DNA from: a virus
Virus record (IMG/VR): IMGVR_UViG_3300025896_000174
Location: 1-26,116 of that record
DNA length: 26,116 nucleotides
Reading direction: 5' to 3' (one strand)
The notes below the pieces were generated by a model. The model searched no databases. It was not told where the DNA came from and saw only the letters and a list, made by a program, of their open reading frames with translations. The position numbers and the translations under genes were made by a program. This document shows, piece by piece, positions 21,612 to 26,116 of the stretch (within the stretch, counting starts at the first letter, position 1; every line of letters begins with the position of its first letter).

Positions 21612-21735
21612 CTATATCTACCTCAAAATAACCGGCAAACAGAAACAGCCAGGTAAATATCCAACCATCTTCATCTGAAGTTACCCAAGGAAAGATGGTC
21701 CACTCCGCTATTCCTCTAAATCCCCAAAATATCAA
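21604..21735 (-). CDS. 43-residue Trp/Phe-rich, probably membrane-associated peptide
   Basis: Begins at TTG 21735 (AAGGAG 5 nt upstream) or GTG 21738, both overlapping the upstream stop. Sequence FWGFRGIAEWTIFPWVTSDEDGWIFTWLFLFAGYFEVDI has two aromatic hydrophobic stretches, and its stop overlaps the next start. Could be a membrane-active peptide. Function unknown, start codon uncertain. Confidence 0.45.
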   Translation of the reverse strand: MIFWGFRGIAEWTIFPWVTSDEDGWIFTWLFLFAGYFEVDIDG

Positions 21736-21965
21736 CACAACTCCTTTTCTAAGTTCTCTTGCAGTAATGTCCCAACATGTTTAACTATCCTCATCTTATC
21801 CATCCCTGCCCATTTAATGCGATTTGGTATTGCTGCAATGTAACCCCTAAGAAATGTAATGCGATCTTTGTTGTCAGGTCTAAATGTGCCTATCTGATTG
21901 ATGTACTCAATTTCTGAGTCAGTGGACCAAGCAATCGTTTCTTTCTCTTTTTTAGCCGGTAGCAT
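21732..21965 (-). CDS. 77-residue basic small protein
   Basis: ATG 21965 is preferred over 21974 because GGGG lies 8 nt upstream. MLPAKKEKETIAWSTDSEIEYINQIGTFRPDNKDRITFLRGYIAAIPNRIKWAGMDK then MRIVKHVGTLLQENLEKEL: soluble, alpha/beta in appearance. Not recognised. Two bases separate it from the stop of the upstream membrane peptide, and its own stop overlaps the next start. Confidence 0.55.
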   Translation of the reverse strand: MLPAKKEKETIAWSTDSEIEYINQIGTFRPDNKDRITFLRGYIAAIPNRIKWAGMDKMRIVKHVGTLLQENLEKELC

Positions 21966-21967
21966 TA

Positions 21968-22063
21968 TTAACATCCCCAGTAGTTTGAATAAATTACATA
22001 GATCATGAATAGAACGGTTGCGTAAAACGGTATTTCTAATAAATTGTCGAACAGATTGATCAT
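21968..22063 (-). CDS. 31-residue single-pass membrane micropeptide
   Basis: MINLFDNLLEIPFYATVLFM then IYVIYSNYWGC. One transmembrane helix (~12-27). Its ATG overlaps the upstream stop (ATGA) and it has AAGGAAATAAGG as a ribosome site, which supports real translation despite its length. Function unknown. Confidence 0.55.
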   Translation of the reverse strand: MINLFDNLLEIPFYATVLFMIYVIYSNYWGC

Positions 22064-22455
22064 TTCCTTATTTCCTTAATCGTGATGCCGTATTTCTCAA
22101 GCATCACCTTTCTTTTTAAAATAAACTCTGGCGTAGCTTTACCGCCTTTCACATCCTCAACAATTAGCTTTCCTGTTTCGCCACAACGATACTGAAAATC
22201 ACAAATGTAATGTGCAGCTCTCTCAGTGCTGTTGTCGTCACGTTTCTTGCTGGTTGTTAGCACATACTTAACTTGTAACTCTAAATCGCTTATAGCCCCA
22301 CTCAGTTGCCACATCCATAGCGTTCTAAATCTCCTGCCCTCTGCCTTGCTGTCAAACTGCTGTCCATCCACTTCACACTTAATATTCCCGTACTTACTTT
22401 TCTTCGCTGTTGGTAAGGCGTTAGCTGTTTCTGTGATTTCAGTAATTTCAGTCAT
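22060..22455 (-). CDS. DUF1064-family phage nuclease-like protein
   Basis: 131 residues from ATG 22455, supported by GAGG 5-8 nt upstream; a start at 22503 would have no ribosome site. The core KYGNIKCEVDGQQFDSKAEGRRF, SDLELQVKYVL, HYICDFQYR and LIVEDVKGGKATPEF...KRKVMLEKYG is the DUF1064 pattern. Glu39, Asp86, and Asp101/Lys103 (with Glu100) fit a PD-(D/E)xK nuclease core. Such proteins sit in phage recombination/replication blocks and may act as Holliday-junction or other endonucleases; that is inference from fold. First gene after the structured region. Confidence 0.75.
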   Translation of the reverse strand: MTEITEITETANALPTAKKSKYGNIKCEVDGQQFDSKAEGRRFRTLWMWQLSGAISDLELQVKYVLTTSKKRDDNSTERAAHYICDFQYRCGETGKLIVEDVKGGKATPEFILKRKVMLEKYGITIKEIRK

Positions 22456-22561
22456 ATATCCTCTTAAATTTAAATATTTATTAATTGCGAATAGAATAGA
22501 CACCGATTGCAGCTTATAACCCTTGGTACGTATGGTCTTGCTATATATATACCCCCCTCCC

Positions 22562-22608
22562 CCCCCCTTACTTATATAAATATAAAAAGAAGGTATATAT
22601 AAGGGGGG
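22562..22608. repeat. 15-bp inverted repeat ending in a G/C run
   Basis: CCCCCCTTA-CT-TATATA (22562-22578) pairs with TATATA-TAA-GGGGGG (22594-22608). The stem is 15 bp with a two-base bulge and a 15-nt A-rich loop; an extra CCCCCC at 22552-22557 could compete. Confidence 0.75.
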
Positions 22609-22640
22609 TGATGCAACTTATATCTAAAAACCACTCAAAG

Positions 22641-22779
22641 CCACGCCAGTCATGGCTTTCACTCTGCATACACCTGCTGCATTAAATATGCAGTTGATGC
22701 GTGTTAATTTCTTATAAAGTAAAGGGGGGTACCCCCTGTAAAACGCTGCATATTATCCTCAAGCCCATGACTGGCGTGG
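22641..22779. repeat. Inverted repeat CCACGCCAGTCATG ... CATGACTGGCGTGG
   Basis: Arms at 22641-22654 and 22766-22779 are exact complements; four further inner pairs form with one bulge. The 111-bp enclosed segment holds two smaller palindromes, so the whole can form a multi-branched cruciform or RNA. Confidence 0.8.
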
Positions 22780-22818
22780 GTTATAAACTGCACAGTAGGT
22801 TCGCAGTATTGCTGCTGT

Positions 22819-25107
22819 TTATAAATCACTACTTTCTTCAGCTAAGGAGAAATTTACGTACGCTTCCCTTGGTCGACCTCTTCCAGATAAACTTTTTTCA
22901 AACCCCTTAGCTATCAACTTATCTCTAATAAGACTTGAAAATACTTGATCTCTGAGCTGTGGAGTTGAGTTAGCAAACAAACGGTTATGACGAGATATTT
23001 CACTCTCTGTAGCGCCTTTTTTGCCGGCTTTATTAACAGAGGCGCTAATCAATAGCCGCAGTCTGTGGAAATCTGAATCAGCCACATTCTCAGACATAAC
23101 CACTAAGAAGCGAATACCATGATGCCGAACGTAATCAATACACCATTGAGCTATCTTTAAAGTGATCGTGGGATTACTGTAATCTTCAGCAACAGCCATA
23201 GCAGTACACATACGCATCGCGTTCTCACGCCAGCGCATCGCCATCTTCTTATCGTCCCCCTCATACACATCAACTTCTAACTTAAAAGCTCTTAGAAGGT
23301 CTTTAGCTTCCTGAGAATAATTAACGGTAATGAAATTGGGTTTTATATCGTAGTCAGTATCAACACCAAGCATGTCCTCTAATCTATGTGGCATTAGATT
23401 TTTTCTACGCATTGACTTAATCCAATCAATTAATTGTTCAGGACAATCAACTAACTCAATATCCTTCTCATGTAAGGGCTTATCATCAGAGATAACGATA
23501 ATTTGGCGATTTAAAAAACCATCATCTATATCGTTGGTGGATAAGTTATTTAGAACTTGCTCAGGAGTCGCAAACCCAAATAAAGTCATAGAAGGATTAA
23601 CAATGAACTGATTGCCCCGATTAGCTAACTGCGCCTTAGTTAAACCGGCTGTAGAGTAGTTCCGAGGGCGAATGACTGAATCTGTTTCGCTGTAGGCAAT
23701 CGTGCAAGTATTAAAACCTTCCGCTAACTGGCCATTAGGCTGTTTAGCCGCAGTCGCATAGTGCTTACCTATTTCATCAATCATCTGAATGTGACAAGGC
23801 GCATCTTTTAAGGCTGAGAACACGGCAGCTGCGGATGTATTGCCAGATCCTTGAATAAGATCATTTACTCCAGCTTCATTAAACAAGCGCTTAATTGCTT
23901 TAGCTGGATAACCTTTACCAAATCCGGTGTCAGCTAAGGTCATTAAGAACAGCGATGAATCATTGCTCATGCTACTCTTATATATACGACCCGCTAAAAC
24001 AGCTGTCATGGCAATAACACCCTGCATAGTAATCGAACGTCTTGGCTCTATGCTTAACAGCTCAAAGAAATCAACTGCATCGTTAAGAATATCAACTGGG
24101 AATTTTGATAGATCGCTTACTGTTTTATGCACTGGCTTAACAGGGACCACAACTTCATCAGTAGCGGATACTCTATTTAATAGAGCCGATATATCAACTA
24201 AAGGCACTTGCTCAAACAGCGTATAAATAGGTGTCTGTTTACCCTGCTCTATGCCGTCTTTAATCGCCTTACGCTCTTTAGCTTCGGTAATACCTTTATC
24301 CGATATGCTGTCAGATACCTGGAGCAATATGGAGTACAGACGTTCTTCTGTGACTAGGCCGCCAGCTATATAACCCCCACCCAATACACCGGCCTTAATG
24401 CGTAGCTCATGACGTGTGCCATTACTTGACGATTGCAACAGATCAACACAGCGACCTATTGCTATCGACGCGTGGTCGTCAGAATAAGTCACCTTAACCG
24501 ATGTAATATCTTTAATAGGTTCAGGCTTAACATAGACAGCGGGTGTAAACTCGCTAGTAAACTCGTCAGCCTCATAATTAACGTAGATCAAAGGATCATG
24601 CGAGATAAAACACAGCCGCCTAACATCCTTGCAGCTCTCGTCGATCTCATAGCCATGTTTAGACAGCATGTCCTGGGCTTTATAAAAGATCACCTTAAAG
24701 TCAGCATCCCCTTTTACTGTTTCCGGATCTATGCGCAGCGCACCCTTTAATCCTTTACCGGATGGACTAACGAAACAGAACACGCAGGATTTTAAACTCG
24801 CTATCTTGGCCTTATGCTCTTCTATAGGGCCGTCCAGGTGATCTATGTCGAAATGAAACAAGCCGGACGATGCTTTAAAGGAGTCATTCACAATCGAGCC
24901 AGTAAATGTCGCGTTCCAGCTTAATGTCGGAAGTCCGCGTTTCTGTACTTTATAGGCTGCATCATCCAGTAAACGTATGTCGTCTATAAGAACCTTATAC
25001 TCATCGGAGCGGATACTTTCAACAGCATGACTTATGGTTGTTTCTAAGAACGCCCAAGGCTTAGAAATATTAGCCAGGTAATCTATGTTGTTACTGCTAA
25101 TATTCAT
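22819..25107 (-). CDS. Primase-helicase fusion (BT4734-like AEP primase + DUF3987-like ATPase)
   Basis: 762 residues. N-terminal archaeo-eukaryotic-type primase: LFHFDIDHLDG (catalytic Asp87 and Asp89), SPSGKGLKG (114-122), and KDVRRLCFISHDP (Asp161...Asp171). A linker domain follows (NGTRHELRIKAGVLGGGYIAGG, 229-250). Then a DUF3987-type helicase-like ATPase with Walker A TGFGKG (Lys398, but Gly in place of the usual Ser/Thr) and Walker B IQMIDEIGKHY (Asp444-Glu445). The C-terminus has a likely winged-helix module (ESEISRHNRLFANSTPQLRDQVF). Predicted to prime and unwind phage DNA at an origin, probably the adjacent structured region. The ribosome site is weak (AAGAAG) and an 11-codon upstream frame overlaps the start. 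Confidence 0.8.
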   Translation of the reverse strand: MNISSNNIDYLANISKPWAFLETTISHAVESIRSDEYKVLIDDIRLLDDAAYKVQKRGLPTLSWNATFTGSIVNDSFKASSGLFHFDIDHLDGPIEEHKAKIASLKSCVFCFVSPSGKGLKGALRIDPETVKGDADFKVIFYKAQDMLSKHGYEIDESCKDVRRLCFISHDPLIYVNYEADEFTSEFTPAVYVKPEPIKDITSVKVTYSDDHASIAIGRCVDLLQSSSNGTRHELRIKAGVLGGGYIAGGLVTEERLYSILLQVSDSISDKGITEAKERKAIKDGIEQGKQTPIYTLFEQVPLVDISALLNRVSATDEVVVPVKPVHKTVSDLSKFPVDILNDAVDFFELLSIEPRRSITMQGVIAMTAVLAGRIYKSSMSNDSSLFLMTLADTGFGKGYPAKAIKRLFNEAGVNDLIQGSGNTSAAAVFSALKDAPCHIQMIDEIGKHYATAAKQPNGQLAEGFNTCTIAYSETDSVIRPRNYSTAGLTKAQLANRGNQFIVNPSMTLFGFATPEQVLNNLSTNDIDDGFLNRQIIVISDDKPLHEKDIELVDCPEQLIDWIKSMRRKNLMPHRLEDMLGVDTDYDIKPNFITVNYSQEAKDLLRAFKLEVDVYEGDDKKMAMRWRENAMRMCTAMAVAEDYSNPTITLKIAQWCIDYVRHHGIRFLVVMSENVADSDFHRLRLLISASVNKAGKKGATESEISRHNRLFANSTPQLRDQVFSSLIRDKLIAKGFEKSLSGRGRPREAYVNFSLAEESSDL

Positions 25108-25132
25108 TGTTTTTCTTCTTAAATGTTGGCAT
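25097..25132 (-). CDS. Possible 11-residue leader peptide overlapping the primase start
   Basis: ATG 25132 with AGGA 7 nt upstream, reading MPTFKKKNNEY and stopping at TAG inside primase codons 3-4. Its ribosome site is better than the primase's own, so it may couple translation to the primase. It may also be chance. Confidence 0.35.
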   Translation of the reverse strand: MPTFKKKNNEY

Positions 25133-25154
25133 AATGGTTCCTGTTGGTGGGAAG

Positions 25155-25195
25155 AAGCCCTGTTTATCTTTAGTCGGATGTCAGGGCTTTTTTTT
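25155..25195 (+). terminator. Strong rightward terminator upstream of primase
   Basis: AAGCCCTG (25155-25162) pairs with CAGGGCTT (25182-25189), followed by a run of eight T. It points rightward, yet no rightward gene precedes it. On the leftward transcript the same stem lacks a U-run (CTTCTTCCC) and could act as a weak attenuator between RHH and primase. Confidence 0.75.
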
Positions 25196-25247
25196 GTTCT
25201 ATTTTTTGCAGTTTCAAAAGTACGTCTAGTACATATCTCAGGTATAC

Positions 25248-25454
25248 CTAAAGTAGCTGTAAATCTAGAGCTTCTATGAGTATCATCGCCTCAATCTTTC
25301 TTTTTTCTACCAAATCAAGGCAAGCGATATGTACAAATTCACTAAGCGAAACATCATCAACTCGACTCAATCCCATAAGAGCTTTCTCAATTTCTGGCGT
25401 AGTTTTGAAAGTAACCGAGTTCATTCTTTTAATTCTGATTGGTTGTTCAGCCAT
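25248..25454 (-). CDS. Ribbon-helix-helix DNA-binding protein
   Basis: 68 residues. RMNSVTFKTTPEIEKALMGLSRVDDVSLSEFVHIACLDLVEKRK matches the RHH pattern: a beta strand (SVTFKT), helix 1 (PEIEKALMGLSR), and helix 2 (SLSEFVHIACLDLVEKR). Such small proteins repress or modulate early phage promoters. AGGAC 5-8 nt upstream supports the ATG. Second gene of the leftward early operon, 15 nt after cro. Perfect palindromes (AGGTATACCT at 25240-25249; GTAC...GTAC at 25220-25232) just downstream may be binding sites. Confidence 0.65.
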   Translation of the reverse strand: MAEQPIRIKRMNSVTFKTTPEIEKALMGLSRVDDVSLSEFVHIACLDLVEKRKIEAMILIEALDLQLL

Positions 25455-25469
25455 GTTTAGTCCTATGTG

Positions 25470-25664
25470 TTATTCGTCTAAAAAACAAGAATTGAATATT
25501 TCTTCAGCAGAGAACCCAGCTTGTCTCAATTTTTTTATGTTTTCTTTGCCTGGAGCCGTTACTTTATTCATCCACTCTGAAAATGTTGATGTCGAAACAT
25601 CAAGCGCCAATGCTGCGTTTTTTTGGCTCCCATAATCTTCTGTTAATTTAATAAATATATTCAT
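25470..25664 (-). CDS. cro: Cro-like repressor
   Basis: 64 residues with a helix-turn-helix at ~13-34 (SQKNAALALDVSTSTFSEWMNK) and a typical Cro ending (FSAEEIFNSCFLDE). Divergent from the CI-like gene across a 73-bp intergenic region. There is no Shine-Dalgarno; GATAAT ends 6 nt before the ATG, so the mRNA may begin at the ATG itself. Expected role: shut off cI expression during lytic growth. Confidence 0.75.
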   Translation of the reverse strand: MNIFIKLTEDYGSQKNAALALDVSTSTFSEWMNKVTAPGKENIKKLRQAGFSAEEIFNSCFLDE

Positions 25665-25670
25665 GCGTCA

Positions 25671-25699
25671 ATTATCTGTTAATACCGGATTTATTACAA
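25671..25699 (-). promoter_or_regulatory. Promoter of cro (leaderless)
   Basis: On the minus strand TTGTAA, 17-bp spacer, GATAAT (25676-25671). The expected start is the A of the ATG (25664). The spacer contains an operator-like repeat. Confidence 0.65.
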
Positions 25700-25715
25700 C
25701 TGTTAAAACCGGATT
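25676..25715. promoter_or_regulatory. Two operator-like direct repeats in the CI/Cro switch
   Basis: CTGTTAATACCGGATT (25676-25691) and CTGTTAAAACCGGATT (25700-25715), 15 of 16 identical, start-to-start distance 24 bp. One lies in the cro promoter spacer and the other over the cI -35. A CTGTTAA half also occurs at 25640 inside cro. Confidence 0.7.
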
Positions 25716-25731
25716 CTATAATAATTATAAT
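25703..25731 (+). promoter_or_regulatory. Promoter of the CI-like gene (leaderless)
   Basis: TTAAAA, 17-bp spacer, TATAAT (25726-25731), then exactly 6 nt to the ATG. A second TATAAT at 25717 with TTACAA 17 bp upstream is an alternative that would give a short leader. Confidence 0.6.
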
Positions 25732-25737
25732 ATTCCC

Positions 25738-26116
25738 ATGGAATATAAAGACTTTGCTAACCGCTTAAAGTCCCTACAGCTTGAGAAAGGGATAAAGACA
25801 CAGATAGAATTATCTAGGTGGGTTGGGTTTTCACGCTCTATTGTTAGTGAGTGGATACGTGGCGAATGTCTACCGTCGATGGATACAGCTATCAAATTGT
25901 CTGAAAAATTTGGCTGTAATGCTCAATGGTTATTAACAGGGAAAGGTAAAAAAACCATAGATGAAGAAATTATTACTCAAGGGTTTTTAGAATCAGCGAA
26001 TCTAACTAATGAGCAAATTACATTAATTAAAAGCATGGTTACTCAGTTTGAGCAAAATAACCCTAAAAATAGTGAAAATAACCCAAATAAACCCTTGACA
26101 CCCCGACCGGAAAATG
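25738..26116 (+). CDS. CI-like phage repressor (N-terminal part, cut by window edge)
   Basis: 125 complete codons to the edge. The helix-turn-helix is TQIELSRWVGFSRSIVSEWIRGECLPSMDT (~21-50) and AQWLLTGKG follows at ~63-71, the standard end of the CI N-terminal domain. From ~95 onward a Asn/Pro-rich linker (QNNPKNSENNPNKPLTPRPEN) begins. No S24 peptidase domain is reached, so it may be a short non-cleavable repressor or continue into one. No ribosome site precedes the ATG; translation appears leaderless as in lambda cI from PRM. Expected to maintain lysogeny by repressing the cro/early promoter. Confidence 0.75.
   Translation, partial: MEYKDFANRLKSLQLEKGIKTQIELSRWVGFSRSIVSEWIRGECLPSMDTAIKLSEKFGCNAQWLLTGKGKKTIDEEIITQGFLESANLTNEQITLIKSMVTQFEQNNPKNSENNPNKPLTPRPEN

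Larger units (their letters stand above)
22456..22818 (-). other. Structured gene-free region; candidate replication origin
   Basis: 363 bp with no credible gene, between the primase-helicase and the nuclease gene. Contents: a long C-run (22552-22567), a large hairpin (22562-22608), an 18-bp inverted repeat with 14 bp perfect (22641-22654 with 22766-22779) enclosing a CTGCAT/ATGCAG hairpin and a GGGGGTACCCCC palindrome (22725-22736), and TTATAAAC/GTTTATAA (22781-22824) overlapping the primase stop. A+T-rich segments and position next to the primase suggest an origin. A structured RNA is the alternative. Confidence 0.45.

Noticed and set aside
22226-22519. Rightward 97-codon frame opposite the DUF1064 gene
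   Set aside because: Antisense shadow of a recognisable nuclease gene, no ribosome site, Leu/Ser-rich composition typical of the reverse frame.
22780-22818. Possible tRNA because of GGTTCGCAG
   Set aside because: No acceptor stem, anticodon arm or CCA context can be formed around it.
22701-22910. Rightward 69-codon frame across the structured region
   Set aside because: It has no ribosome site, overlaps the end of the primase gene antisense, and its sequence follows from palindromes and repeats, so it is unlikely to be a gene.

Overview
The window looks like part of a temperate tailed-phage (prophage) genome with a short-tailed, podovirus-type virion. It is densely packed, A+T-leaning, and most likely infects a Gram-negative (gammaproteobacterium-like) host; the host cannot be named from this sequence. 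Evidence for a podovirus is the order terminase small/large, portal, scaffold, N4-gp56-type capsid, stacked adaptor proteins, a T7/P22-style set of tail and ejection proteins, and no tape-measure or sheath gene. Evidence for temperance is a divergent CI/Cro pair at the right end. Integrase, holin and endolysin are not in the window.

Layout. (1) 1-19548, leftward late operon. Reading from right to left it holds TerS, TerL, portal, a methyltransferase-like gene, a small protein, scaffold, major capsid protein, a terminator, a small head protein, three adaptor-type proteins (two are tandem paralogues), a very large tail protein, a tail fibre, its chaperone, a small protein of uncertain fold, and four ejection-type proteins. 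The leftmost of these has a lytic transglycosylase domain that is cut at its catalytic glutamate by the window edge. (2) 19549-20816, a small rightward cassette of short acidic proteins with its own promoter-like sequence and two clear terminators; its first gene is split by an in-frame TAA. (3) 20800-22455, a leftward chain of about nine tiny genes, nearly all overlapping at start/stop, including single-pass membrane peptides and a DUF1064 nuclease. (4) 22456-22818, a strongly structured gene-free region that is a candidate replication origin. (5) 22819-25107, a primase-helicase fusion. (6) 25108-26116, a ribbon-helix-helix protein, Cro, and the start of a CI repressor, with a compact operator/promoter region between cro and cI.

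The CI/Cro switch probably decides whether the leftward early operon (cro, RHH, primase, origin, nuclease, small proteins) is transcribed. The late operon then packages DNA and builds the particle. The features most worth a second look are a recurring 14-nt hairpin with a GGGA loop that carries the Shine-Dalgarno of several late genes, the symmetrical apparently leaderless CI/Cro promoters, the split small gene, the structured region beside the primase, three direct repeats in front of the portal gene, and a roughly 480-residue double insertion in the tail protein.
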